Assembly: GCA_907165275.2 (NCBI GenBank)
Contig: OU015663.1
Location: 8,134,501-8,198,500 of the forward strand
Direction of reading: 5' to 3'
From: Zygaena filipendulae
Lineage: Eukaryota; Arthropoda; Insecta; Lepidoptera; Zygaenidae
Length of the DNA: 64,000 nt
The notes under the pieces are model-generated. The model was given only the letters and a program-made list of their open reading frames with translations. It ran no database searches and was not told the origin of the DNA. Positions 35,723-47,040 of the stretch are shown in pieces; positions within the stretch are counted from its first letter, which is position 1; each line of letters begins with the position of its first letter. Made by a program: the position numbers and the translations under genes.

Positions 35723-38700
35723 CTAATGAACTATATAGGCCCGTAACTTTTGTCTAGGCGACCGTCTTCTAGGGGATATGTGAACTGCTTTTAGGGGCGT
35801 GTTAACTTTCCTGTGGTCCACGATACTCGCTGGTGTTCGTAAATTTCTCGGTGTACACAACGGCTTCCTCAATGCGGGGGTAGTGTTCGGGGTTCGCACA
35901 AGCGCTGGAGGTGAGACTATTCTTTTGGCGGGAGGCGTGGCCTTTCTGCTAGTCCTCCATGGCTCGGCATCGTCTTTATGGTGACCAGTGGCCACCGGAC
36001 GACTCGGCTTTGCACTCTGGACTGGGACTACTTCTACTATATTCCTACTGGATTTGTGAGAAACGCGAGGAGTCACATCTACATTTGCATTATGATGATT
36101 CGGTTTAATATGGGCGACCACTTTCTGCGTTTTGGCTTGATGATGGAGGTTACTCCTTGGGTTTCTAGCAAAACCGGTACGAGAGCTTCTCTCATTTACC
36201 TCGGATGATTTATCAGAGCTCGTCTCGAATAGCTTCGCTTTGGCGAGAACAGCACCAGCATTTTGTTTACGTAATTTGTTAACTGACGGTCTCCCCGACT
36301 GTCCCGAACTGTCCACTTCGCCCGTTTTGTCCATGAAGAAAGCCGCTGCGCTCCGCCATTTTTGTTTCTTCCGATTATTAGTATTTGAGCATAGCACGTT
36401 TTGATAACTGTCCATCTCAGAATTATACGATTTTCCTGTTGAATTAAAGGTGTTATTCATAGAATTTTCCGATGCCGTACTAACATTCCAATTGTTATTT
36501 ACATTGATATTCAAGGATCTTCGCGACTGAGGCTCAGCAATCGCTTTGTCTAAATTAAAATCGGACTCGAGACTGGTGCGTTTCCGTACGCGATACTTTT
36601 GACTCGATTGTGAAAGATTATTTGAAGAGTTCTCTGATAGCGAACTTTCCAAGTTACTAACACAACTTTGTTGCTGTGGTGCTGCTAAATCTGGTTGCGT
36701 TGAGCTGGATCTTTCCTTACGAGTAGGACCTAGGTATGGATAGAACCTACCGGTGTTATGACTAGAATGAGGCTGAGAGGATGTAGTCCACGACTTGTGT
36801 CTTACAATCTTTGTGATGTTTTCTTTGGACCGGCGACGTATGTTTCCGATTTTTCGTGCACTCGGCGACCGTATTACCTTGGCCTGTTCTTTTGGTCTAA
36901 TTTTCAACTCTTTACTTAACCGCCTCGCTAAGTGATCTGATGTGGGGCAGTTCAACATTGCCACTTCCTCTAATGTTTGTTCGTACACGTTCTGAACTTG
37001 TTGTAGAGGTTCCATTCTCGGTTTAACGTCAGTAAATTCTCTAGAAAGTCTATTCTCAATTGCAGATACCCTGCTTTTTATTTCTTCGTATTCTTTCTTG
37101 GAAATTCTGACGTAATCCTTATCAGCCTGTTTCATGTCTGGTGAGAGGTCTATAGTGTCATGAGCACTGAACAAATTTTCAGAGGAAGTTAAAATGTCTT
37201 CACTGCTGACACTCGTTTCGGATATTTTGTGCGTCTTGAAATCAGTCTTGACTGTCGGCGTGCTTTTATCACCCATAAGATTTAATCGTAGCTTTTTCCT
37301 CTCTTGGACACCCCTAGAAATTATAAAAATTATTTGTAATATTCAAAAAAATTCTCAAAGTAGGTATGCAACAAGATCTAATATAAACTATACTAACATT
37401 TTTATTGGTGTAAAAGTCAATTCTTTCTGTGGAAGATTCTTCGTTATTTCTTTCCTGCAAAAGCAATTTTTATTTTTATTGACTGCTACTAGTTTAAGAA
37501 CAAACCTTCTAAAAATTGGTAGACAGATAAATCGTTCTTACTTTGTTTTTGCAGAAAAGCCATCATACATGTCAAATTTGCGTTTTGATGCAGATTTGGT
37601 TAACACGGGAGTCTTTCCACTTTCGATGACAACTGCAGGTGTATTCACTGTGCCAGAGACCATTTTTCGTAGGCCGTTTAACATACCTGAAATAAGTGTA
37701 ATACGAAATAATGCGTAAATTGCAAAATGCGTAGACAAATAGTATACAAACTCAGGCATTATATAAAGTTCCTAGTCATAGGGGAGGCTATCAATGTAAA
37801 AATCTTTATTTTCAATCACAGGAGTATTTTACCTACGTAATATAAGATAATCGTTTAATGAATCTAGGCCGAAGGCCCCCATAGAACTCATAGTAGCTGT
37901 ATAAAAAAGTTTAAGTTTGCAGAATTACTTGCAATGTATGAATGTAACTATGTTTGTACGGGTGGTATCCTGCAACTTAATTTTGAAGCAGATATTATCT
38001 TCCACCGATTGAGCTGTTTTGTATACGCGTTTAGTTTAGATGACAATTCATGGCTTATTCTTTTTAGTGCATTTGAATAAAAACTTGTTTTATAAAGACG
38101 TTTTTAAAAAAAGTCGAGACTTATTTTATTTGTATCGATATAGAAAAATAATCTTACGATTCAATGAACCACTTCGCCTTTTTTTCTGCCTTGTTTGATA
38201 AACATCGCAATCATCATCCAACTGGGTCATGAGATCTTCTGTTAAAAGTCCAATTTGCTGGGAGTTTTCAATAAATATCTATTATAAGGAAAAATACATT
38301 TGTTAAATTTGTATTAGAAAAAGTTAGTACCTACCTAATCACAAATTGTAAAGAAGACAACACAAAATGGCCCTTCAAAACTAATTAACATAGAAACTTG
38401 GAATTTATCATCAATATTATAAACTAAGAAAAGCTGGCAGACAAAGAGTAAGATAGCGAGACGAAATACAGAAGATGGACAGGTATTGGTGGAGAACAGC
38501 GCAGGACAGGAGAGTGTGGGAGGCTCTGGGATAGTATTATAATATTATCTGTGCTCTGGGTGAGGCCTTTGCCCGTCGCGTCGAGGCAACACATGAAGAT
38601 GAAAGAGCAGTGTGACATAAAATATAATAATTTTAATAATAACGATATAATTACTTATCGAAATGACATGTAAATTGAATGTGAAATAAAGGCTATAATA

Positions 38701-41700
38701 ATAATAATTAACTAGTTGTCCCCCGCGGCATATCGGAGTTCCCGCGGGAATTCCAGGGTAAACTATATGCATAAACCTTCTTCTTGAATTACTATATCTG
38801 TTCAGTCGTTTGAGTTTATCGCGAACAGACAGAAGCAGCGGAGGACTTTGTATTTTGACTTTGAGGACCTGTCCCCCACGATTTCGTCCGTGGTAATTTC
38901 GGAGTTCCCGCGGAGGTTGCGGGAAAAAGTACTTCTATTTTAGAGTGATTAGCTGTTCCCCGCATTAGTGCCGGAATTTCCGCGGGAATTCCGGGATAAA
39001 AACCTTTTAAGTTGGACCATATTATAAATGGTTACAAAATTTCATCAAAATCCGTTCAGTAGTTTCGGAGTCCATCGCGAACAAACAACCTGACACGTGA
39101 TTTATATGTATATATTAAGATATAAGAATGTGAAAGTTTGGATGGATGGATGTTTGTGAGTCAATCACGCTAGAACAGCTGAAAGAAATTCGGCACAGAA
39201 ATAGATTATAGTCTAAGCTATAGGGTACTTTCATACTGGAATTCCCGCGGGAACTCCGAAATTAATGTGGTTGAAACAGCGGCAAACAGCTAGTGATGAA
39301 CTTGAAGTTTCTAATTATTTATTTATTAAAAACCAATAAGTACAAAATTCAAAATTCACATATTTCCAGTGCAACAAAAACCAAATTTGGTTTGTCTGTG
39401 CACTGGGATGGTTTGAGGCTACATTTACATTATTCTCTGTGCGTTAACTATAACTCTCTCATGGGTATAACGTGTATTAGTTTGTACAGGGTTAAACAGT
39501 CAATAGATAAACAGATCTTCCGACCTATCCTTACTTTATACGTATCATGTAGTTTATGAATTAAACTATGGCTAGGTAGGTAGGTACTAAAAAGGCTGAA
39601 TAAACATACCAAATGTTTTGGCTTCAATCAAGTTCTATTATAGACTCAATTAACCTACATATATCCAAAAATTCAAGCTATTTAGCCATAGATTACAGAA
39701 AAACTGAGGTGTAATGTAATAGGCGCCGGAAAAAGATTTTAAATTTTGCTTACTGTTTCATTCATAAATTTCATGGATTTTTTTCAAGTAAGACTATATC
39801 TAAACTAATATGATAAAGGGGAAACATTTGATTTTTTGTTTGTTACAATTTACTTCAAAACTGGACCGATTTCAAAAATTCTTTCACCATTAGATTTTTA
39901 ATGCTACGTTATCCCTAGGTTTGACCAAATTTTAGTTTTTAGTCAGTCTTTTAGATTAATAAAACATATACCTACGTATTTGTTTATTTTTGACGTCATG
40001 AAAAAATAACAGAGATACCTACATTAAGTTGAAATGCCACATGACATCACGCCGTGCTACAGTTTATAGCACGTTATGACGTCAAGAGCCCCCACTCCTA
40101 AACTTTAATGTGTTAAATCTTAGTATTTTTTTCAATAATTGGAAAAAGCAAAAAATAAGTGTCCATAATTTTTTTTTGTTATCTAACTGATGGACTAGAC
40201 TGATCGAATTTCGACCTAATTACCGCGAGTGAAACCGCGGGGAACAGCTAGTACATTCTATAAAACTTATTACCTTAACAAGTGAAACATGGTGCTCCAG
40301 GCGTTGTGCTGATGCAGCAGCCGGTAGTGGCATAATGCTAGGAGCCATTACTATTGCCAAATTTGATGAATCCATTAGATTGTCTGCATGTCTTGAAGCA
40401 ATGAAACTCAGGAGCTAAAATATCAAATAAGGTCGCTGGTTACTTCAAGATTTAGAAACAATGTGAATGACTGACTTTCTTTTCAAGAATCAGTTTTTTT
40501 TTTTTTTTATTTAATCTGGAAGATTAGATGAAAAACTAAATAAACATCCTAAGGTTTAAGGCCACTTTGTTATGTTTTAACAGTTCATGTTTTGAACACA
40601 TTTGGCTGGAGAGTGTAGACAATTTTGCACCAATTTATGCTGTTTGTCTATTTTGGCATGGCATTAAACCTGCATAAAAATTTATAATACCAAAACGGTA
40701 GGTACTACAAAATACATGGCAAATGTTAAAGTATTAACAGACATTTCAATTTGGTTGAATCCAACCAAATTACTGCTGTCGTGCCAACCATTCCGACATT
40801 GCTACAGACGTACCGACAGTTGGCCATCCAACCGTCATTTGCCTATGCACTGAAGTGTACGGACGTCACATTATTTATAATAATATTACCTGCATTTGTT
40901 TTTACCTACTTTTCGTCAGCGCTCGGCAGCGTTTCGAATGCGCCTGAGACACATTGGTTGGACCATTTGCCTCCATACGTACCAATTTGGTTGGACGGTT
41001 GGCTTGTCGGGTGCGCCGGTGAGCCCCGACCACATCCAACCCATATTAATAATGATTATGTTGGACCGACTACCCTATACACTTTCCGATTTGGTCGTGA
41101 TCGGGTGGTTGGTGCCAACTGTCAACTAAATTGGAACGTCTGTAACTAGTTTAAGTATACATAATCTACAGAGATCAAACTCTTCTTCATCCCTTCTATT
41201 TTTCTTACCTCCATGATATAATGCAGCAGATGCACATGTAAGACTGGTAATAGCAACAATGTGTGCAGTATAGGTTTGAGAGCATCTTCACCAGCGGTGA
41301 GTCTACAACGGAGGAGCAAATCTTGAACTTCAGCACTGATCAATGGTTCTGGCAGGCAACGTAGGAACAGTTTCAATACACTGGCAACATCTATAGGGTG
41401 GTAGCCATTTGATACACAGCCTCCTGCATCTAACAGTCTCTAAAAATGTTAAAGGAAATCAAAAGTTATTTGTTGTGATTTACAAAATACTAAATAATCA
41501 ATGTTTTTCAGACAAAAAATTATTAAGTAGGGTATATGAATGTTTGTTATGGTGTACTTCTATTGACTGAATAAAATGTGCTTGTGTAGAATTGAAACAT
41601 AAGTGAATATTAGTTACAGGGGTAAGATCACAACTAGGTGTGAATAATAAAATTCACCTGCCCATCCACACACTGTACCTAAGCTTGTGTTGTGGAAACC

Positions 41701-42120
41701 AAACATGTAAATAGGATGATATTCAGGATCGCGACATACCTTGATATCTTTCTGACGGCTTTGAGAGCCCGCCTTACGGAATAGGCCCTCCATATGCACG
41801 TTAGCCCTAAGAACAGCCGACATCTCGCTCACCACGACGGGTACACACAGAGTGCTCCCACAACAAATGACGCTGCAAGAAGGCACTTTGACCAAGGGTG
41901 CGCCGAATACAGCTTTATGATCCTACATACAGATAGGAAGATATTGAGGTACAAGTATCGAGATATCGTGAATACAAAGTATATAGTGAATAAATCGAAT
42001 TTTTACCTTAACATTTTTCAATATAATTTTTTTTAGACGATGCTTTAATCCGGCTTTTTTTAATTCGCCTACTATAATAGACTGTAGTTTACCATGATTT
42101 ATCCCATCCGATATAATCAT
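35723..42120 (-). CDS. RhoGAP protein, ARHGAP11A-like
   Basis: Seven exons, read leftward: 42120-42007, 41922-41740, 41439-41209, 40414-40274, 38278-38158, 37686-37542, 37313-35723; 841 aa, all GT-AG and in frame. ATG at 42118-42120 is the first in frame after an upstream non-ATG stretch. Residues about 45-230 form a RhoGAP domain that speeds GTP hydrolysis by Rho-family GTPases. GLFRKAGS holds the arginine finger (Arg87), LFLRCLPEPLI follows, and MDSSNLAIVMAPSI contains the conserved Asn194. The spacing resembles vertebrate ARHGAP11A, including a downstream basic QKKRRSGSLNR and GLRKMVSGTVN. ARHGAP11A acts on RhoA in dividing cells. The last exon encodes 530 residues of low-complexity Ser/Asn/Lys/Arg-rich tail, with KKEYEEIKSRVSAIENRLSR as a probable short coiled coil. 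Introns 3 and 4 are loaded with repeats. Family is firm; orthology to ARHGAP11A is likely. Confidence 0.87.
38435..38707 (+). mobile_element. LINE 3' end with ORF2 C-terminal remnant
   Basis: A frame from about 38475 reads MDRYWWRTAQDRRVWEALG. After a 26-base interruption it resumes GEAFARRVEATHEDE. That is typical of the C-terminus of RTE/jockey-type reverse transcriptase ORFs. It ends GAAATAAAGGCTATAATAAT. In intron 4 of the RhoGAP gene, opposite strand. Confidence 0.55.
38712..38860 (-). mobile_element. Helitron-like repeat
   Basis: CTAG at 38712-38715, then CCCCCGCGGCATATCGGAG and CCCGCGGGAATTCCAGGGTA. It abuts the LINE tail on its left and the next Helitron-like copy on its right. Confidence 0.65.
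38866..39121 (-). mobile_element. Helitron-like composite repeat
   Basis: The same two-core structure as 24187-24447 (CCCCCACGATTTCGTCCG, then CCGCGGGAATTCCGGGATAA, AAGTTGGACCATATTATAAA, GAACAAACAACCTGACACG). Confidence 0.7.
39124..39293 (+). mobile_element. Helitron-like repeat
   Basis: Starts AAGAATGTGAAAGTTTGGAT and ends CGGCAAACAG then CTAG at 39290-39293. Three copies therefore lie side by side from 38712 to 39293, in mixed orientation. Confidence 0.65.
39940..40197. mobile_element. TAGTCCGTC-end MITE, copy 3
   Basis: TAGTCAGTCTTTTAGATTAA at the left faces CTAACTGATGGACTA at the right. The interior has CACATGACATCACGCCG and TTATGACGTCAAGAG. In intron 4 of the RhoGAP gene. Confidence 0.65.
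40202..40251 (+). mobile_element. Helitron-like 3' end fragment
   Basis: Only the last ~50 bp: TTACCGCGAGTGAAACCGCG, GGAACAG, CTAG at 40248-40251. It lies about 20 bases from RhoGAP exon 4. Confidence 0.6.
40744..41137. mobile_element. MITE-like element in RhoGAP intron 3
   Basis: CAATTTGGTTGA at the left and, inverted, CCAATTTAGTTGA at the right, with repeated CCAACC/GGTTGG blocks inside. A 132-codon open frame overlaps it but resembles no protein. Confidence 0.5.
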
Positions 42121-42754
42121 TTTCTTAGAATAACAAAACACTTGTAGTCGCACCAAATTTCAAATTTTAAAATCGTTTTTATTTTTTTTTTCTCTTCTTT
42201 TTGGACTCAACACTGAGTGTTATTATTCAGCACGTTCCGTTGGTGGCATTGATTCATGAATAATGATTGACAACAATGACAACACTAATTTCCGGCTTTT
42301 CCCAAATACTTATTAATTCCATGGTAATTCCTTCAACAAAAAATAATATTAAAAGGAGCTTTTGGTTCGATTTTAGCAGTCACCAATGCATTTCGATGTA
42401 AATAACTTCAGAAGAAGAAAAATACCACTGAATTGGCTGTATGGACTTAGCTTCTTTTGCCTTTCAGTTCCAACTTCCAAAGTTAATTTTGTGCTTGTGG
42501 TACGTTGTGGTCGTAGATGGAGAATGAATAGATGAGGCAATTTCCTTCTCTTTCGAATAATAAGCGAGACAGTGTTATGGCTAAGTTCTTAAGAGTGAAA
42601 GAGATTTCCAATTATCTTCTGTCCTTATCTAGCGTATAGGTTTTTTTTGTTGGGCAAAGTTATAGTTTGCCCAACAAAGCGCAGCGCTCTTTGTTTATTT
42701 TGATAAAAAACGTTGTTTTTTTCAATTATTGAAAGCTAAATAGACTTTCATATC
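42121..42754. other. 5' flank of the RhoGAP gene
   Basis: No gene seen. It contains a fragment of the GGGTACTTGCATGAA-end family (about 42380-42480, with GGACTTAGCTTCTTTTGCCT). Also present is a small inverted repeat, GGGCAAAGTTATAG/CTATAACTTTGCCC-like (42653-42680). Confidence 0.4.
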
Positions 42755-43956
42755 GTGTCTAAAGTGTTTGTTTTTGTTGTGGACATAGTGATATGTTGTA
42801 TTTTAGGCTGTAAGAGCCGTAATGAAAGGAAAACTGAGAACGTAACATTTCATCGGTATTTAATGATTTACTTTCATGTAAATGTGTTTTGTTTGTGCAA
42901 AATAGCAAATATGTTCACAATAACAGCTTTATGGTATAAATATAACAAAAAATCAACATTAATTTGCCTTCTTAATTTAATGTATAATCTTGCCAAATTA
43001 CGTAGTCCTTATTCCATAATGGCGACTATGTCGCGACATATCGGTACCATGCTTTCCGTAATATGTCGGGTTATACTATAACAAAGGTTGCTAGCTTACC
43101 CAGCGGAGCTAGGATGCGCAACATGATATGTTTATCGAACGAAAGATAAAATTGTCGACACGACAAATATTTGTGGGCGTCCAAGCAAAAAAGTGCAGTA
43201 GTGGGGTATTGAGTTAAGACTAGATTCGGGTAAACATTTTTTACCACTGGTAGACAAAACGATATATTATGTCGACGAGAATCGATAAAATGGCTCGATA
43301 AAATTTTATCATGTTGCGCATCCTAGCTCCGCTGATTAATTTCCCATTTTTTCATAATATTAGTAGGTACCTATGAGGTGTAACAAAATTATCTCGACTA
43401 AGTTTCGTGCCAAGTGCCAATCGTTTCCTTCATTTGTTTTTTTTTTTCAACGTGGGACAAAATACTGAAGGATTTTCGTCAACTATCTCTCAGACGCTGT
43501 ATTTTAAAACTTCGGTAACGAATCGAATAAGTTCAATTTGACCGTCAAGAGAATCACGTGTACTGTACTCTTCGCGTGTAAGACTGGTGCAAAGTGAGTC
43601 TAAGCTGAAAAGCTTGCATGCCCTTGACTGTATGAGTAGTGTATGAAACAAACAATTTTATATTCGATTCGATTTAGAAATTTTAGAATATTGGGCCTGA
43701 TGACTACATTGTCCACGTCATATTATTTTTTAATTTTTCATGTTAATCAGTGTTGTATTCTATATTTTTTTTCTGTTCCAGATTTCCTTTTAAATTGGTT
43801 ACTCTTATTGATTGGATAGCAAGCACTGGTCGTATAAATTGGAAACCAAATAGCTATTCAAGGATTTGTTTCAAGCATTTCCCAAGCAGTTTCTTTCGAA
43901 AAACTAAACTTACTGACAATGAGAGCAGCTGGCGCAAACCAATAAGCAAGCAATAA
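42755..43956 (+). pseudogene. Split THAP zinc-finger remnant
   Basis: Two exons, 42755-42855 and 43782-43956, join in frame across a GT-AG intron and end in TAA. The joined frame gives most of a THAP DNA-binding zinc finger (C2CH): CCILGCKSRNERK, then FHRFP, the conserved Trp in LIDWIASTGR, NWKPNSYSRICFKHF with Cys-x2-His. The C-terminal AVPxxF box that closes THAP folds is missing. The open frame starts at a GTG with no in-frame ATG, so a further 5' exon or decay is implied. The intron holds a MITE (43101-43334). It ends about 70 bases before a 5'-truncated retrotransposon. It may be a decayed host THAP gene or part of a P-element-like transposon. Confidence 0.65.
43101..43334. mobile_element. 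MITE inside the THAP intron
   Basis: Perfect 28-bp inverted ends beginning CAGCGGAGCTAGGATGCGCA, 234 bp end to end. TTTATCGA and TTTTATCGAG follow inside the two arms. Flanks show no obvious target duplication. Confidence 0.85.
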
Positions 43957-44027
43957 TAATAATCGTTTCAAAAACCATAAGCCAAGCGCGCAACTTTGAT
44001 GATGCCCTGACGAGAAATAAGCCGACG

Positions 44028-45766
44028 AGACGAGAAGACTTCCATTATTATCAACAAATCTCTTAGTTCAGGTGTTTTCCCTGCAATATGGAAAGAGGCC
44101 CTTGTTATACCATTGTTCAAGAGTGGTAATACTGACTCCGTTAAAAACTACAGACCTATCTCGATCTTAACTGTCTTTGCTAAAGTTTTGGAAATTGTGC
44201 TTTATCCAATTATGGCATGGCACTTTAAGCATCTAATAGCGGTGGAGCAGCATGGATTTGTTAAGGCAAGATCCACGGCAACTAATTTGATATCCTTTGT
44301 CGGGGATCTTGCTGAGGGAATGGACTGCGGACAATCATTGGACGTAGTTTATACCGACTTCAGTAAGGCCTTTGACACTGTTAACCATGCTGTTATGTTG
44401 AAAAAACTTGCTATGGCTGGAATAGAAGGTGTGTTGTTATGTTGGTGCAAATCTTATCTTTCTGACAGGAGGTCTGTGGTTGTCGTTGGTGGTCACAAGT
44501 CCAGACCATTTACGGCATTTTCTGGAGTCCCACAGGGTTCTCATCTGGGCCCTTTGCTGTTTAATATCTTTATTAATGATATAGGTAATTGTTTCCAAAA
44601 CTCAAAATTCTACATGTTCGCTGATGATTTAAAGTTTTTCAGGCCGACAAACTCATCTGCAGAGGGTGAGCTACTACAGAATGATCTAATAGTTTGGTTT
44701 CGTGGTGTAGTATCAATGGTATGAATCTTAATATTAATAAATGCTTTGTTGTACACTTCACTAGGAAAAAGAATTCAACTCCCATTTCATACAGTATAAA
44801 CTGCGTACCACTTGCCGAGGTAGATCACATTCGCGATTTGGGTGTCATTCTTGACACAAAGTTGAGATTTCATCTCCATATTGACTACATTGTCAAAAAA
44901 GGATTTAGAACATTGGGATTTGTTTTACGCAACAGCAGAGATTTTAAAAAACCCAGTACTAAAGTTGCAATCTACTCACCGCTAGTTCGGAGTGGCTTGG
45001 AGTATTGCAGCGTTGTGTGGAACCCGTACTACGACGTCTATAATAAACGTATAGAAGGTGTCCAGAAACGATTTCTATGGCACTTGTCTTACCGATGTAA
45101 TTTGGCAAAAAAACTGCCTAGTTACAATGATCGACTTGATAATTTTCATCTTCCCTCTCTTCAGAATCGCAGAAAGCTTTTGGACGGAATGTTTCTTCGT
45201 GGTCTAATCAGCGGTGATACTGATGCTTCATATCTTTTGTCAAAAATAAACATAGTTGTTCCCAGGAGTTTACCTAGATCCTTGAGATACACCCCTTTTT
45301 ACGAAAGATCTGCACGCACTAACTTGGGCCTACACTCTCCTTTAAATAGAATATTCAGAACGTACAACGCCTTACACAACAAGACCGCTATTATAAATGA
45401 TCGCAACGGAGATCTCAGCCATTGTTCGGACATGCCTCAGTATAATATAATTATAGATGTGTTCTCGAATCAAGTGCATAGTTTTAAACGGGCTCTATTG
45501 CACACTCTGTAAATGTGCTCCTTGCGGACCCTTCTTATTTAGTTTTGTATTTTTATTTGGACCAAGCTTTCAATCATTATTTTTATTTTATCTTTTTTGT
45601 TTTTCTAAATTTTATGTTCAATTAGTATAAATTTTATTTGGAAATCGCATGCAGTTTGCACCTGTCAGTATAGTGATATTTATCCTATTATTTGACGCTA
45701 ATTTGTTTTTTTTACTGTAAGTGTTAGTGTTTACTATGTTGGTGTAACTTTTAAATAAATAAATAA
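44028..45766 (+). mobile_element. Jockey-like non-LTR retrotransposon, 5'-truncated and frameshifted
   Basis: Reverse transcriptase blocks in order: NYRPISIL (44143-), YTDFSKAFDTVNH with the first catalytic Asp (about 44349), SGVPQGSHLGPLLFN (about 44521), YMFADD with the catalytic Asp pair (about 44612-44629). A frame change at about 44700 then moves to the frame with CSINGMNLNINKC, LGVILDTKLRFHLHI and IEGVQKRFLWHL, ending at 45512. The endonuclease domain and the start of the RT are missing, as expected for 5' truncation during target-primed reverse transcription. The 3' end is (TAAA)n at about 45752-45766. Not functional as it stands. Confidence 0.87.
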
Positions 45767-45837
45767 GACTTAAGTTTCAATAAAACGTTATTTGAAGCTA
45801 CATAGTTTTCATTTCACTTGCCCCGCTTCACTACATA

Positions 45838-46017
45838 GTATAAAACAAAGTCGCTTTGTCTGTATGCTTAAATCTTTAAAACTACGCAACGGATTTTGAT
45901 GCGGTTTTTACCAATAGATAGAGTGATTCATGTAGGAAGGTTAACAACTATATTTTATACTAGAATTCCCGCAGGAACTCCGAAATTACCGTGGGTGAAA
46001 CCGCGCAGGTCAGCTAG
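45838..46017 (+). mobile_element. Helitron-like repeat
   Basis: Contains CTACGCAACGGATTTTGATG, ACTAGAATTCCCGCAGGAAC and GTGGGTGAAACCGCG, ending CTAG at 46014-46017. It follows directly after the retrotransposon tail. Confidence 0.7.
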
Positions 46018-46235
46018 TATATTATAAAATTTATAAATATATTTATAATAGTTTATATAGAAAACAACCTATCTATCCTATAAAACTACATTTTACTTCC
46101 CATAGCTTTTTCATCACCAAACAAGCTAAAACTCTTTGGAAATTGGGAATAAGTTATTGAGTGGCAATACTGGTAGTTTACATGTGTGCGAAGGAAGAAT
46201 ATCACTTTCTCTTACGCTATACGCAAATGCCTCGT

Positions 46236-47040
46236 CTAGTTCATTCTCCGTCTACGGTTGTGGTAGGTACCTATCACAAACTACTAAAACGTAGTGATTA
46301 CCTTCTCTCTGCAAACTACTAAAGCGCTCTCCACATTCGCGCGCGAAGCCGTGAAACACCCGCGAACTACAAGTGTGGTATCATGGTTCGCGGGTGTTTT
46401 GCGGCGAAGCGAACCGCGCGCGAATGTGGAGAGCGCTTTAGAGATACTACCGGTACTAATATTGTTCATTGTTCTCTTGTTCTGAGCTATTAAGTCTAGT
46501 TAATTTGTGCTTGTGGTTCCAATGGTTCCAACCAACGGTTCTAACTTGCAATCAACAAAGATAAAACGTAGTAGTTATATACTCTTTGAAAGATCATAAT
46601 TGACATGTAATCAGTACGGTGTTTACTGCATTTTGTTTAACGCGCTAGTATAGTGATTACCTTCTCTTTGGTAGTATCTCTAAGTATTTTGTGGTTTAAC
46701 GGCTCTAGACAAAATCACTGAGCAAATAATCACTACGTTTTAAGAGTAGGCACTTCCATACTAATCGCTGAACCGATCTATGAAAGCATATTGTGCCAAC
46801 CATACCAATGCAAAGTATAATGCGGTCATAGGGATTTGATTAAGTATTCCAAAGTTGGTAAAGAAGTTCGCGCATAAATCCATAGTAACTTTTGGTTCAA
46901 GGCAGAGAGAAGGTAATCACTACGTGGTTCAAGGGAGTGTCGCTGGCGTAGATGGTTCATTCCTTGTAGTATCTCTAAATAGTTTGTGGACATAAGTCTA
47001 ATTAATTTGTGGTTCATTCTCCGTCTACGGTCGCTGGCGA
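46236..47040. repeat. Cluster of dispersed short repeats
   Basis: Repeated motifs occur in both orientations: GTAGTGATTACCTTCTCT (46293, 46651; reversed at 46909), AAGTCTAGTTAATTTGTG (46491, 46993), TAGTATCTCTAA (46440 reversed context, 46670, 46970) and TTCATTCTCCGTCTACGG (46239, 47012). They recur at 1.08 kb, 15.9 kb, 42.5 kb, 55.6-55.9 kb and 59.4 kb. Probably overlapping remnants of one non-autonomous transposon family. Confidence 0.5.
46322..46438. mobile_element. Near-palindromic 117-bp MITE with TA duplication
   Basis: The ends AAGCGCTCTCCACATTCGCG are perfect inverted copies, and the inner AACACCCGCGAAC is also mirrored. TA on both sides (46320-46321 and 46439-46440) suggests a Tc1/mariner-type MITE. 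Confidence 0.75.

Noticed and set aside
40751..41149. 132-codon open frame in RhoGAP intron 3
   Set aside because: It coincides with a MITE-like inverted repeat and its translation is repeat-derived.
42154..42156. Start of the RhoGAP frame at TTG (MVRLQVF...)
   Set aside because: Not an ATG; the first in-frame ATG (42118-42120) is the reasonable start.
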